In this document: positions 19,384-28,428 of the stretch, piece by piece
How positions within the stretch are numbered: the stretch's first letter is position 1
Layout: every line of letters starts with the position of its first letter
From: an uncultured Pluralibacter sp.
GTDB taxonomy: Bacteria > Pseudomonadota > Gammaproteobacteria > Enterobacterales > Enterobacteriaceae
Length of the DNA: 64,000 nucleotides
NCBI RefSeq assembly: GCF_913775985.1
Contig: NZ_CAJYMB010000150.1
Span: 245,312 to 309,311 of the forward strand
Reading direction: 5' to 3'
The notes under the pieces: model-generated
Seen by the model: only the letters and a program-made list of their open reading frames with translations
The model's database searches: none
Told to the model about the DNA's origin: nothing
Translations under genes and position numbers: made by a program

Positions 19384-20889
19384 ATGAGTGTAAATGAGAC
19401 TTTATGGCTGGGTATTGATTGCGGCGGCACCTATCTGAAGGCTGGACTGTACAACCGGACGGGTGCCGAACTCGGTATTGAACGCTGCGCGCTGCAAACC
19501 CTGAGCGCTCAACCCGGATATGCAGAACGCGATATGCCTCTGCTCTGGCAGAGCTGCCACCAAACGATCGCGGCTCTCCTCAAGCGCGCGGGGATTACCG
19601 GCGATCGGATTGCGGGAATTGGCATTTCTGCACAGGGGAAGGGGCTTTTTCTGCTGGATAAGCAAGACAGGCCGCTGGGAAACGCCATTTTATCCTCCGA
19701 CAGACGCGCGCTGGACATTGTTCGCCGCTGGCAGCAGGACGGCATCCCGGAGCAGCTTTACCCTTTTACCCGACAGACACTGTGGACCGGCCATCCCGCC
19801 TCGCTGCTGCGCTGGCTAAAAGAGAATGAACCAGCCCGCTACGCCCGGATCGGCAGCATCATGATGGGGCATGACTATCTGCGCTGGTGCTTAACCGGCC
19901 AAAAAGGCTGTGAAGAGACCAACATCTCCGAGTCAAATCTCTACAACATGGCGCGCGGAGAGTATGACCCGCAGCTATTGCAGATGCTGGATATCAGTGA
20001 AATTAGCGGTGCGCTGCTGCCGATTGTCGGCTCATCCCAGCGCTGTGGTGAAGTGACGTCGCAGGTGGCGGCATTAACCGGCCTGCGGGCGGGTACTCCT
20101 GTGGTAGGCGGTCTGTTCGACGTTGTCTCTACTGCGCTTTGTGCCGGGCTTGAGGATGAAAAAGCTCTCAATGCGGTAATGGGTACGTGGGCCGTAACCA
20201 GCGGTATCACCCGCGGCATACGCGATAGCGAGCCGCATCCCTACGTTTACGGGCGCTATGTTAATGACGGGGAATATATCGTTCATGAAGCCAGTCCCAC
20301 CTCGTCTGCGAACCTCGAATGGTTCACCGCCCGGTGGGGCAATCTCTCCTTTGACGACATAAATCAGGCCGTGGCCAGCCTGCCGAAAGCCGGTAGCGAT
20401 CTTATCTTTTTACCCTTCCTTTACGGCAGTAACGCCGGACTTGAAATGACCAGCGGCTTTTATGGCATGCAGGCGCTGCATACCCGCGCCCATCTTTTAC
20501 AGGCCATCTACGAGGGGGTTGTCTTTAGCCACATGACGCACCTGAACCGGATGCGGGAGCGCTTTACCGATGCGCATACCCTGCGGGTCACCGGCGGCCC
20601 GGCCCACTCTGCTGTCTGGATGCAGATGCTGGCCGATGTTAGCGGAATGCGCGTTGAGCTGCCGCAGCTGGAAGAGACCGGCTGTTACGGCGCGGCGCTG
20701 GCGGCGCGGGTTGGCACCGGCGCGTATCGTGATTTTGCCGAGGCGCAGCGCGAACTGCAGCTACCGATCGGTACCGTCTTGCCCGATGCCGCTGCCCACC
20801 AGCGGTATCAGGAAAAATATCACCGCTATCAGCATTTGATTGAAGCACTTCAGGGCTTTCACGCCCGCACTAAGGAGCACAAGCTATGA
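19384..20889 (+). CDS. lyxK: L-xylulose/3-keto-L-gulonate kinase
   Basis: FGGY-family carbohydrate kinase (yiaP/lyxK) of 501 residues, close to the 498-residue E. coli enzyme. N-terminal WLGIDCGGTYLKAGLY is the phosphate-binding loop; GIGISAQGKGLFLLDK, LFDVVSTALCAGLED and the C-terminal VTGGPAHSAVWMQMLADVSG are family motifs. It phosphorylates 3-keto-L-gulonate (and L-xylulose) after YiaK. Start at 19384 has AGGGAA eight bases upstream; ATG 19378 is too close to it. Confidence 0.94.
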   Translation: MSVNETLWLGIDCGGTYLKAGLYNRTGAELGIERCALQTLSAQPGYAERDMPLLWQSCHQTIAALLKRAGITGDRIAGIGISAQGKGLFLLDKQDRPLGNAILSSDRRALDIVRRWQQDGIPEQLYPFTRQTLWTGHPASLLRWLKENEPARYARIGSIMMGHDYLRWCLTGQKGCEETNISESNLYNMARGEYDPQLLQMLDISEISGALLPIVGSSQRCGEVTSQVAALTGLRAGTPVVGGLFDVVSTALCAGLEDEKALNAVMGTWAVTSGITRGIRDSEPHPYVYGRYVNDGEYIVHEASPTSSANLEWFTARWGNLSFDDINQAVASLPKAGSDLIFLPFLYGSNAGLEMTSGFYGMQALHTRAHLLQAIYEGVVFSHMTHLNRMRERFTDAHTLRVTGGPAHSAVWMQMLADVSGMRVELPQLEETGCYGAALAARVGTGAYRDFAEAQRELQLPIGTVLPDAAAHQRYQEKYHRYQHLIEALQGFHARTKEHKL

Positions 20890-21548
20890 GCCGACCATTA
20901 CTGCAACTGGCGCTCGATCACACGACTCTCCCGGCGGCACTACAGGATGCCGCAGTGTTGCAGGAGTATGTCGACATCGTTGAGGCAGGAACAATACTTT
21001 GCCTTAGCGAGGGTATTAACGCGGTAAAAGCGCTGCGTAACCTCTGCCCGAAGAAAATTATTGTGGCCGACTGGAAGGTCGCGGATGCGGGAGAAACGCT
21101 TGCAGAACAGGCTTTTCGGGCCGGGGCCAACTGGATGACTATCATTTGTGCGGCGCCGCTGGCGACAGTTGAAAAAGGTCACGCGGTCGCGCAGTCCTGC
21201 GGCGGAGAAATCCAGATGGAGCTGTTCGGTAACTGGACGCTGGAGGATGCCAGAGCCTGGCATCGCACCGGCGTGCGCCAGGCCATTTACCACCGAGGGC
21301 GCGACGCGCAGGCCAGCGGGCAGCAGTGGGGCGAGGCGGATCTGGCCAAAATGAAGGCGCTGTCCGATATCGGTCTGGCACTTTCTGTTACCGGTGGCAT
21401 CACTCCTGAGGACGTCGCGTTATTTAAAGGGATTCACGTGAAAGCATTTATTGCGGGAAGATCGCTGGCCGGTGCAGCCGATCCTGCCCGCGCCGCGGCG
21501 GAGTTTCACGCGCAGATCGACGCTATCTGGGGAGGCCGCGATGCGTAA
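20886..21548 (+). CDS. yiaQ: 3-keto-L-gulonate-6-phosphate decarboxylase
   Basis: Orotidine-5'-phosphate-decarboxylase-like TIM barrel, 220 residues, same as E. coli SgbH (YiaQ). Core residues are visible in [30 protein letters not shown], and the phosphate-binding end [15 protein letters not shown]...[10 protein letters not shown]. It decarboxylates 3-keto-L-gulonate-6-P to L-xylulose-5-P. It overlaps lyxK by four bases (ATGA) and yiaR by eight. Confidence 0.94.
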   Translation: MSRPLLQLALDHTTLPAALQDAAVLQEYVDIVEAGTILCLSEGINAVKALRNLCPKKIIVADWKVADAGETLAEQAFRAGANWMTIICAAPLATVEKGHAVAQSCGGEIQMELFGNWTLEDARAWHRTGVRQAIYHRGRDAQASGQQWGEADLAKMKALSDIGLALSVTGGITPEDVALFKGIHVKAFIAGRSLAGAADPARAAAEFHAQIDAIWGGRDA

Positions 21549-22401
21549 TCATCCGTTAGGCATTTACGAGAAGGCGCTGGCAAAAGATCTCAGCTGGCCG
21601 GAGCGCCTGGTTCTGGCAAAGAGCTGCGGTTTTGATTTCGTTGAAATGTCAGTAGATGAAACCGACGAACGGCTATCGCGTCTGGACTGGAGTTCTGCCC
21701 AGCGCGGCTCGCTGGTGAATGCGATGCTGGAAACTGGCGTCGGGATCCCATCCATGTGTCTCTCTGCGCACCGGCGCTTCCCGTTTGGCAGCCGCGACGC
21801 GGCCGTGCGCCAGCGCGCGCGCGAAATTATGACCAGGGCGATTCTGCTCGCGCGCGATCTGGGGATCCGCACCATTCAGCTTGCTGGCTATGACGTTTAC
21901 TACGAGGAACACGATGAAGGTACTCAGCAGCGCTTTGCAGAGGGGCTGGCCTGGGCTGTAGAGCAGGCAGCGGCCGCGCAGGTGATGCTGGCGGTGGAGA
22001 TTATGGATACCGCCTTTATGAACTCTATCAGCAAATGGAAAGTATGGGACGACATGCTGGCCTCGCCGTGGTTCAGCGTCTATCCAGATGTCGGCAACCT
22101 CAGCGCTTGGGGAAATGATGTCGCCGCAGAGCTGGCGCTGGGTATCGATCGTATCGCCGCAATTCATCTTAAAGATACCCAGCCCGTTACGGCGCAAAGC
22201 CCGGGGCAATTCCGCGATGTGCCTTTTGGCGAAGGCTGCGTGGACTTTGTTGGCATCTTTAAAACGCTCAATGCACTGAACTATCGCGGTGCATTTCTGA
22301 TTGAAATGTGGACTGAAAAGGCGAAAGAGCCGGTGCTGGAAATTATTCAGGCCCGCCGCTGGATTGAAGCGCGTATGCAAGAAGGAGGATTTACATGTTA
22401 G
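21541..22401 (+). CDS. yiaR: L-xylulose-5-phosphate 3-epimerase
   Basis: Xylose-isomerase-like TIM barrel of 286 residues (SgbU/UlaE type). Metal-ligand acidic residues occur in [33 protein letters not shown] and FLIEMWTE. It converts L-xylulose-5-P to L-ribulose-5-P. The start at 21541 is inside the end of yiaQ; starts further upstream would overlap yiaQ by about 100 bases. Confidence 0.94.
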   Translation: MRNHPLGIYEKALAKDLSWPERLVLAKSCGFDFVEMSVDETDERLSRLDWSSAQRGSLVNAMLETGVGIPSMCLSAHRRFPFGSRDAAVRQRAREIMTRAILLARDLGIRTIQLAGYDVYYEEHDEGTQQRFAEGLAWAVEQAAAAQVMLAVEIMDTAFMNSISKWKVWDDMLASPWFSVYPDVGNLSAWGNDVAAELALGIDRIAAIHLKDTQPVTAQSPGQFRDVPFGEGCVDFVGIFKTLNALNYRGAFLIEMWTEKAKEPVLEIIQARRWIEARMQEGGFTC

Positions 22402-23090
22402 AGCAACTTAAGGCCGATGTGCTGGCGGCAAATCTGGCGCTGCCCGCGCATCAGCTGGTGACTTTTACCTGGGGCAACGTCAGCGCAATCGATGAATCGC
22501 GCCGGTTCATGGTGATAAAGCCTTCCGGTGTTGAATATGACCTGATGAGCGCAGAGGATATGGTGGTGGTAGACATTGCGAGCGGCAGCGTCGTTGAGGG
22601 GAGTAAAAAACCGTCTTCTGACACGCCGACCCACCTTGCGCTCTATCGCCGCTATGCGCAGATTGGCGGAATTGTTCATACGCATTCGCGCCACGCCACC
22701 ATCTGGTCCCAGGCGGGACTGGATCTCCCGGCGTGGGGAACCACGCACGCCGACTATTTTTACGGCGCTATTCCCTGCACCCGGCTGATGACAGAGGACG
22801 AAATAAACGGCGATTACGAATACCAGACCGGGGAGGTGATTATTAAAACCTTCGAGGAGCGCGACCTGAGTCCGCAACAGGTTCCCGCCGTACTGGTCCA
22901 CTCTCATGGTCCTTTTGCGTGGGGAAAAAATGCTGCCGACGCCGTACACAATGCGGTCGTACTTGAGGAGTGCGCTTATATGGGGCTGTTTTCACGGCAG
23001 CTTTCGCCGCAGCTGGCGGACATGCAGCAGGCGCTGCTTGATAAGCACTACCTACGTAAACACGGGGCTGGTGCTTACTACGGCCAATAA
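22395..23090 (+). CDS. yiaS: L-ribulose-5-phosphate 4-epimerase
   Basis: Class II aldolase/epimerase of 231 residues (SgbE/AraD/UlaF type). Zinc ligands are in VHTHSRHAT (His-X-His) and the later [10 protein letters not shown], and substrate residues in KPSGVEYD and GNVSAID. It yields D-xylulose-5-P, completing entry to the pentose phosphate pathway. It overlaps yiaR by seven bases and is the last operon gene; a strong hairpin follows at 23104-23132. Confidence 0.95.
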   Translation: MLEQLKADVLAANLALPAHQLVTFTWGNVSAIDESRRFMVIKPSGVEYDLMSAEDMVVVDIASGSVVEGSKKPSSDTPTHLALYRRYAQIGGIVHTHSRHATIWSQAGLDLPAWGTTHADYFYGAIPCTRLMTEDEINGDYEYQTGEVIIKTFEERDLSPQQVPAVLVHSHGPFAWGKNAADAVHNAVVLEECAYMGLFSRQLSPQLADMQQALLDKHYLRKHGAGAYYGQ

Positions 23091-23103
23091 TGCATATCGC
23101 GCC

Positions 23104-23132
23104 GCGCCCTTCGCGATTTCCGCGAAGGGCGC
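23104..23132. terminator. Terminator after the yia operon
   Basis: Perfect 12-bp arms GCGCCCTTCGCG (23104-23115) and CGCGAAGGGCGC (23121-23132), loop ATTTC. It lies between yiaS and the convergent SMR remnant and could terminate both; the T-run is weak (GCTTGCTT). Confidence 0.7.
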
Positions 23133-23138
23133 GCTTGC

Positions 23139-23375
23139 TTACATGCTGGAAAACGTATTCATAATCACGCCGCCGGCGATGATCGGCACCATCGCGGCAA
23201 TAGCCGGCAGGTCGGGTTTTTGCTTATAGAGGATCATTGAGCAAATCGTTACCCCGACAATCCCGAACCCGCACCACAGCGAGTAGGCAACGCCTACGGG
23301 GATAGTATTCGCTATGGCGCGGGTTAGCGCGAAATAACATAGTGCGTAGAGGAGCGCGGGTAAGATTTCTGTGGC
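23139..23375 (-). pseudogene. SMR-family transporter remnant (C-terminal part)
   Basis: On the minus strand an open frame reads LPALLYALCYFALTRAI, then IPVGVAYSLWCGFGIVG and KPDLPAIAAMV, ending at FSSM and TAA (23139-23141). These match helices 2-4 of small multidrug resistance proteins such as EmrE/MdtIJ, but helix 1 with its essential Glu and the start are missing: a TAG closes the frame a few codons before LPALLY. The frame overlaps the tail of the wHTH gene in a different frame, so a deletion joined the two. Confidence 0.75.
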
Positions 23376-23728
23376 ATCTGCTGGCTATTGGACAGCGGCG
23401 GCAGCGGTTCAATGTGAACTTGCGGATTAAGCTGCAGGTGGCCGCGTGAGACGGTAACGATAATATTTTCGATATCATAGTGGCGAAACGTCTTGCGCAG
23501 CATACTCAGGTACTGATTGAGGTTGCTGTTAGAAGATGTCAGGCCGTTATCGTCCCACACTTTTTTAAGCACTTCATCGCGGCTGACGATGTCCGTGTTA
23601 CGCAAAAAGAAATAGAGTAGCGCGCTGGCGGTGATTGAGAGCTGGCCGTCGGCATCGGTACTGCCCGGTAGCGTCAGCGTACCGTCCGTCGCATCATAAA
23701 TAAGCCGGGCGTTGATGTTGCAGCGCAT
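23324..23728 (-). CDS. Truncated CadC/ToxR-type winged-helix regulator
   Basis: A 134-residue product whose first ~100 residues are a Trans_reg_C winged helix (QLSITASALLYFFLRN, DEVLKKVWDDNGL, NLNQYLSMLRKTFRHYD, IVTVSRGHLQL). Relatives usually continue into a membrane helix and sensor domain; here the frame instead runs into SMR-derived DNA (tail from about SQQMPQKSYPR) and stops. It is probably a broken gene, though an isolated DNA-binding domain could still work. Upstream DNA to hdcT has no other gene. Confidence 0.6.
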   Translation of the reverse strand: MRCNINARLIYDATDGTLTLPGSTDADGQLSITASALLYFFLRNTDIVSRDEVLKKVWDDNGLTSSNSNLNQYLSMLRKTFRHYDIENIIVTVSRGHLQLNPQVHIEPLPPLSNSQQMPQKSYPRSSTHYVISR

Positions 23729-24342
23729 GCTGGCCTCAGTCCACCTGCTTTATCTTAAAAGCGTCATTATCACTTAACCGCGGCGTCGCACTTGCTGCTG
23801 CCGGGCTTGGCCGCAGACGCCGGAGAAGTCCCTGATATTTTTTAAAATTTTTTCCATCTGTCATTTCCCGATCATAGCGACCCGGGCAGGTTTCTATTTT
23901 TGATCGCTATCAAAGGGGGGAGAGACGTTCTGGCGCAGTGGCGGTTATTGGGCTGGAAGTCACATTTTGTCACACCAGCGTTGTCGGCAGTGCTGATGCA
24001 TGCGCTGGCGATATTACCCTGAGTGGATCATCCCTCCACGTACGTGGCTATTTTCTCCATAAATTTTCTCCTCGCATTATGTTCAACGATCGTGATCTAC
24101 CCGCATTCGTGCTCTGCTTTTATTCACGTGCAGGAATTATTATTTATGCTCCAGACAGCTATTTAAAAAAGGGGACGTAGTTAATTTCAAGGTAATTGTT
24201 CAAATAATGATCAGGTTGCTTTAACCGAAACAAAAGACGATGGGTAAAAAATGATATCGATCATTCTTTGGTGATTGAGAGTTGAAAGAATAGCGGCACG
24301 GGTTTTGGTGTACGGCTTTCAAAACGACTAAAGGATGGATAT
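23729..24342. other. 614-bp AT-rich gap upstream of hdcT
   Basis: No convincing gene. A short plus-strand frame at 23938-24180 lacks a ribosome-binding site and recognizable features. The end nearest hdcT carries AATGAT-ATCG-ATCATT (24250-24265) and ATTCTTT-N15-AAAGAAT (24263-24291), two overlapping inverted repeats that could be operators or a leader hairpin for the hdc operon. No His-rich leader peptide is seen. Confidence 0.6.
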
Positions 24343-25689
24343 ATGGAAAAGGTAAGCGCGGGCACCGCGCAAAAAATGGGGCTTACGGCACTCACGTTAG
24401 TGACAGCATCAAATATGATGGGATCTGGCGTATTTATGTTGCCAACCAGTCTTGCCGGTATTGGATATATCTCTTTATGGGGATGGCTATTTACTATAAT
24501 CGGCGTTATTGCTCTGGCTTTAGTTTTTGCTAAAACCAGCCTTATTACACCCAGAGCGGGTGGGATTGTGGCCTATGCCAGTGACGCATTTGGCCCCTTT
24601 ATTGGTTTTCAGACCACAGTTTGTTACTGGATTAGCGCCTGGATCGGTAATGTCGCTCTGCTGGTGGCCGGTGTGGGTTATCTCAGCTACTTTTTCCCCG
24701 CTTTACACGATCCGTTCTATGGCTGTATTACCGCGATAGCAATCCTTTGGGCTTTTATTGCGCTAGGCAGTCTGGGTGCGAAGACAGCCGGTCGCGCGCA
24801 GTCCTTCACCGCCACCTGTATGCTGGTGGTGGTACTTGGCGTCGGAATTGTTGGTTGGTTCTGGTTCGATCCGCATATGTTTAGCCAGGTCTATAACGGC
24901 ACGGGTAAGAGCAACAGTTCAGCTATAGTCTCCGCGGCATCAATCGCGCTCTGGGGATTTTTAGGGGTTGAATCTGCTGTGGTGTCATCCGGCCAGGTAG
25001 AAAATCCCGAGCGTACCGTACCGCGCGCAACAGTCTACGGCCTGCTTATTGCCTCTGTGTGCTATGTCGGTAGCTGCACGGTGATTATGGGACTGGTTCC
25101 CCATGAAGAGCTGGTTCACTCTGCGGCGCCTTTCGCCGACGCCGCGCGCTATATGTTCGGCGATATGGCAGGCAACATTGCTTCTGCTCTCAGTATCATT
25201 GCCTGCTTTGGCTCTATTTCTGGCTGGTTAATTTTGCAGTCTGAAGGGCCGCGTGCCGGCGCACAGCAAGGGCTGTTTCCAAAGATTTTTGCCGAGACCA
25301 ACAAGCACGATGTACCGATGAAAGGTCTGCTTATTTCCGGCGTGTTAATGAGTCTGGTGCTATTGCTAACCGCATCGCCCGACCTGGCTAAACAGTTCCA
25401 GGTTGTTATTCTGATGTCGGTATTCGCCTCCCTCCTGCCGTATATGTATGCCACCATTGCGCTACCTATAATTATGGTTTCGCGTAAGTTGAATTACGGT
25501 AAAAGCTTTATGTTTTACTGTGTGTTAACTGTCATTGGTGTGATTTACAGTATATTTGCTCTGCTAGGTTCCGGTACCGATTCGATTTTCTGGGGAACAG
25601 TCATGATGATGGTGACGATCCCGCTATTTTCATTCGTTGCCGCCGGGAGAAATAAGAAAGGACAAGAAATCCTTTATCTTGAAAAGTAA
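24343..25689 (+). CDS. hdcT: Histidine/histamine antiporter
   Basis: A 448-residue amino acid/polyamine/organocation (APC) transporter of the basic-amine antiporter type (CadB/PotE/AdiC-like), with about 12 helices. The N-terminus has TASNMMGSGVFMLPTSLAGIG, the substrate-binding helix 1 motif, and AFADAARYM-like helix regions follow. Position directly upstream of hdc indicates exchange of external histidine for histamine, which with decarboxylation consumes a proton. AAGGA precedes the ATG. Base composition is less GC-rich than the flanking core. Confidence 0.88.
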   Translation: MEKVSAGTAQKMGLTALTLVTASNMMGSGVFMLPTSLAGIGYISLWGWLFTIIGVIALALVFAKTSLITPRAGGIVAYASDAFGPFIGFQTTVCYWISAWIGNVALLVAGVGYLSYFFPALHDPFYGCITAIAILWAFIALGSLGAKTAGRAQSFTATCMLVVVLGVGIVGWFWFDPHMFSQVYNGTGKSNSSAIVSAASIALWGFLGVESAVVSSGQVENPERTVPRATVYGLLIASVCYVGSCTVIMGLVPHEELVHSAAPFADAARYMFGDMAGNIASALSIIACFGSISGWLILQSEGPRAGAQQGLFPKIFAETNKHDVPMKGLLISGVLMSLVLLLTASPDLAKQFQVVILMSVFASLLPYMYATIALPIIMVSRKLNYGKSFMFYCVLTVIGVIYSIFALLGSGTDSIFWGTVMMMVTIPLFSFVAAGRNKKGQEILYLEK

Positions 25690-25725
25690 CTTTAATTTTA
25701 TCTCACTCATAATATGGAGATTGTT

Positions 25726-26862
25726 ATGACTTTATCTATTGCTGACCAAAATAAATTAGATGCTTTCTGGTCCTATTGTGTTAAAAATCGCTACTTTAAT
25801 ATTGGCTATCCTGAATCAGCTGACTTTGATTACAGTATGCTTGAACGCTTTATGCGTTTCTCAATCAATAACTGCGGTGACTGGGGAGAGTACTGTAATT
25901 ACCTGTTAAACTCCTTCGATTTTGAAAAAGAGGTAATGGAGTATTTCTCTGGCCTGTTTAAAATTCCCTTCGAAGAGAGCTGGGGCTATGTCACCAACGG
26001 CGGCACGGAGAGCAACATGTTTGGCTGCTACCTGGGGCGCGAGCTGTTCCCTAACGGAACGCTTTATTATTCCAAAGACACCCACTATTCCGTAGCCAAA
26101 ATCGTGAAACTTCTGCGTATTAAGGCGCAGCTGGTTGAGTCTCAGCCCAATGGCGAAATGGATTATGACGATCTGGTGAAAAAAATTGAGAATGCCGGTG
26201 AAAAGCATCCGATTATTTTCGCCAATATTGGTACTACGGTGCGCGGCGCTATTGATGATATTGCCGAGATCCAAAAGCTCATCGCCGGATTGGGTATCGC
26301 ACGTAAGGATTATTATTTACATGCCGACGCAGCATTAAGCGGTATGATTTTGCCTTTCGTGGACGAACCTCAACCCTTTACTTTCGCCGATGGCATTGAT
26401 TCAATTGGCGTTTCAGGACATAAAATGATCGGTTCGCCAATCCCCTGCGGTATTGTGGTGGCGAAGAAAAGCAATGTCGACCGCATTAGCGTTGAAATTG
26501 ATTATATCTCAGCGCATGACAAAACCATTTCCGGCTCCCGTAACGGGCATACGCCATTAATGATGTGGGCGGCGGTACGTAGCCATACGGAAGTAGAGTG
26601 GCGGCGTCGCATTCAGCATAGTTTAACCATGGCAAAGTACGCGGTAGATCGCTTTAAGGCCGCGGGGATTGACGCCATGTGTCATAAAAATTCCATTACG
26701 GTTGTTTTCCCGCGTCCTTCAGAATGGGTGTGGAAGAAGCACTGTCTTGCCACTTCCGGAGATGTGGCTCACCTGATCACCACTGCACATCACCTTGACA
26801 GTTCGCAAATAGATGCGCTGATTGATGATGTGATTAGCGATTTGAATCAGAGGGCGGCGTAA
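25726..26862 (+). CDS. hdc: PLP-dependent histidine decarboxylase
   Basis: Group II PLP decarboxylase of 378 residues, the length and sequence of the Morganella/Raoultella/Klebsiella aerogenes enzymes that form histamine. The PLP lysine is Lys233 in [11 protein letters not shown]; His120 (KDTHYSVAK) stacks on the cofactor and Asp201 (LHADAALSG) holds the pyridine nitrogen. TNGGTESNM is the phosphate region. Start at 25726 ([12 protein letters not shown]) matches homologues; the in-frame ATG at 25714 overlaps the GGAG site. It is 36 bases after hdcT. Confidence 0.95.
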   Translation: MTLSIADQNKLDAFWSYCVKNRYFNIGYPESADFDYSMLERFMRFSINNCGDWGEYCNYLLNSFDFEKEVMEYFSGLFKIPFEESWGYVTNGGTESNMFGCYLGRELFPNGTLYYSKDTHYSVAKIVKLLRIKAQLVESQPNGEMDYDDLVKKIENAGEKHPIIFANIGTTVRGAIDDIAEIQKLIAGLGIARKDYYLHADAALSGMILPFVDEPQPFTFADGIDSIGVSGHKMIGSPIPCGIVVAKKSNVDRISVEIDYISAHDKTISGSRNGHTPLMMWAAVRSHTEVEWRRRIQHSLTMAKYAVDRFKAAGIDAMCHKNSITVVFPRPSEWVWKKHCLATSGDVAHLITTAHHLDSSQIDALIDDVISDLNQRAA

Positions 26863-26867
26863 CAAGT

Positions 26868-26892
26868 GAGCAGCGGCAAGCTGCCGCTGCTC
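26868..26892 (+). terminator. Strong hairpin just after hdc
   Basis: Perfect 11-bp arms GAGCAGCGGCA (26868-26878) and TGCCGCTGCTC (26882-26892) with a 3-nt loop, 5 bases after the hdc stop. No T-run follows, so it is more likely an mRNA-stabilizing or protein-binding hairpin, or a REP-like element, than a simple terminator. Confidence 0.6.
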
Positions 26893-26901
26893 CCTGTGGT
26901 A

Positions 26902-26937
26902 TTTGGTGGATTCCAGCGCCAACCGAGATCCACCAAA
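26902..26937 (+). repeat. Second hairpin in the hdc-hisS2 gap
   Basis: Perfect 10-bp arms TTTGGTGGAT (26902-26911) and ATCCACCAAA (26928-26937), 16-nt loop, ten bases after the first hairpin. Two tandem hairpins in a 174-bp gap suggest post-transcriptional control of hisS2 relative to hdc. Confidence 0.55.
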
Positions 26938-27036
26938 CACCCTCATTCTATTGCAATATCACATTCAGGGTAGCTGTTTTGAGGTGCAAAGAGTTCGTTT
27001 TGTGACTCCAGAGCGGATATTCAGGAGAAATCGACG

Positions 27037-28305
27037 ATGAATACGAAGATCCAGGCAATTCGCGGCATGCGCGATGTGCTCCCCGAAGAGACGCCAACGT
27101 GGCAATGGCTGGAAAGTAAGTTCAGGCATATGGCATTTCGCTATGGTTATCAGGAGATGCGTTTGCCTCTGCTGGAACCGGTTGAACTGTTTCAGCGCGC
27201 GGTGGGGGAGGCGACCGATATCGTCTCTAAAGAGATGTATAACTTTACCGACAAAAATGGCGAACACATCACGCTCAGGCCTGAAGGTACCAGCGGCTGC
27301 ATGCGGGCGGTGCTGGAAAATAATCTCTGTTACAACAAAACTCAGCGGTTATGGTACCAAGGCTCGATGTTCCGCTACGAGCGTCCCCAAAAGGGGCGGC
27401 TGCGCCAGTTTACACAGTTCGGCGTTGAGGCATTTGGTATGGCGGGGCCGGAGGTCGATGCAGAGATGCTTTTCATGCTGCGTGACCTGTTTCACGATCT
27501 CGGATTGACTCCCTATCTGCGACTGGAAATTAACTCATTAGGTACTCCAGACGAGCGGCGCCAGCACCGAATAAAGCTCGTTGAGTGGTTTACCCAGCAT
27601 AGTGAACTTCTGGATGAAGACAGCCTCAGGCGGCTTGAGAGTAACCCGCTGAGGATCCTGGACAGTAAAAACCCGCAGATGCAGCCGATGCTGGAACAGG
27701 CTCCCAGGCTGCTTGATTACCTGAAAGACGACTCCCGTCGCCACTTTGACACTCTTTGCGAACTGCTCGATAAAGTAGCCATCCCCTACACCGTTAATCC
27801 ACGGCTGGTTCGCGGGCTGGATTATTACACCCGTACCGTGTTTGAGTGGGTAACCAGCGAGCTGGGCTCCCAGGGAACAGTATGCGGCGGCGGGCGCTAT
27901 GATGGCCTCGCAGAGCTGTTTAATCCGAAGCCTCTCCCCGCGTGCGGTTTTGCAATAGGCATTGAGCGTCTGCTGCTGCTCATTCAGTCGGTGAGTCAGC
28001 AGGATAATCCCCAATGGCACTTTAGTCCGGATGTTGTGATTACCCACGAGCAGCAAAATGATGGTGTGGAGAGCCAGCTGCTGGCAGAGTTGCTGCGCCA
28101 GCGTATTGTGGGGCTCAAGGTGCTGGTTGATTGCAGCGGAAGCAAACTCAAGCGTCAGCACCAGTCAGCCTTACAGAGCCAGTGTAGTGCGATCGTCACT
28201 ATCAATGCGGACAGCACGATTCGCCTGTGGGATCTGCCTTCATCCCAGCAAATGACCTGCGATGAAAAAACGCTGATTGAGTGGCTACAGCAGTATCACC
28301 ACTAA
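27037..28305 (+). CDS. Histidyl-tRNA synthetase paralogue of the hdc cluster
   Basis: A 422-residue class II HisRS that keeps all catalytic motifs at E. coli numbering: IRGMRDVLPEE at the N-terminus, RPEGTSGCMRA (residues 81-91), motif 2 FRYERPQKGRLRQF with Arg113, HisA LVRGLDYY with Arg259, and HisB GGGRYDGL. The C-terminal anticodon-binding domain is present but diverged. Housekeeping hisS lies elsewhere in enterobacterial genomes (next to ispG/bamB), so this is a second copy. HisRS genes in hdc clusters are known (M. morganii); a role in sensing histidine or in guarding tRNA-His charging during histidine depletion is inferred. AGGAG precedes the start. Confidence 0.92.
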   Translation: MNTKIQAIRGMRDVLPEETPTWQWLESKFRHMAFRYGYQEMRLPLLEPVELFQRAVGEATDIVSKEMYNFTDKNGEHITLRPEGTSGCMRAVLENNLCYNKTQRLWYQGSMFRYERPQKGRLRQFTQFGVEAFGMAGPEVDAEMLFMLRDLFHDLGLTPYLRLEINSLGTPDERRQHRIKLVEWFTQHSELLDEDSLRRLESNPLRILDSKNPQMQPMLEQAPRLLDYLKDDSRRHFDTLCELLDKVAIPYTVNPRLVRGLDYYTRTVFEWVTSELGSQGTVCGGGRYDGLAELFNPKPLPACGFAIGIERLLLLIQSVSQQDNPQWHFSPDVVITHEQQNDGVESQLLAELLRQRIVGLKVLVDCSGSKLKRQHQSALQSQCSAIVTINADSTIRLWDLPSSQQMTCDEKTLIEWLQQYHH

Positions 28306-28335
28306 ATAACCTTCCTTCTCCGGTGTTTGGGCCAC

Positions 28336-28357
28336 GCGCTTTGGCACCGGAAAGCGC
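28336..28357 (+). repeat. Hairpin between hisS2 and the fusion gene
   Basis: Perfect 7-bp arms GCGCTTT (28336-28342) and AAAGCGC (28351-28357), loop GGCACCGG. An alternative stem CCGGTG/CACCGG (CACCGG at 28345-28350) overlaps it, so the two are mutually exclusive, as in attenuators. Candidate binding site for the downstream protein. Confidence 0.5.
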
Positions 28358-28428
28358 TTAGCCGCATCGTTTGAAACCCGCCGATCCTTGAACTCATGTC
28401 ATATTGACCCTCAATGGAGAACTGTCTC

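Noticed and set aside
23938..24180. 80-residue plus-strand frame upstream of hdcT
   Set aside because: No ribosome-binding site and no recognizable domain; composition fits non-coding DNA.
27037..28305. Housekeeping hisS
   Set aside because: Enterobacterial hisS lies near ispG and bamB; this gene sits inside the hdc cluster and its C-terminal domain is diverged, so it is a second copy.
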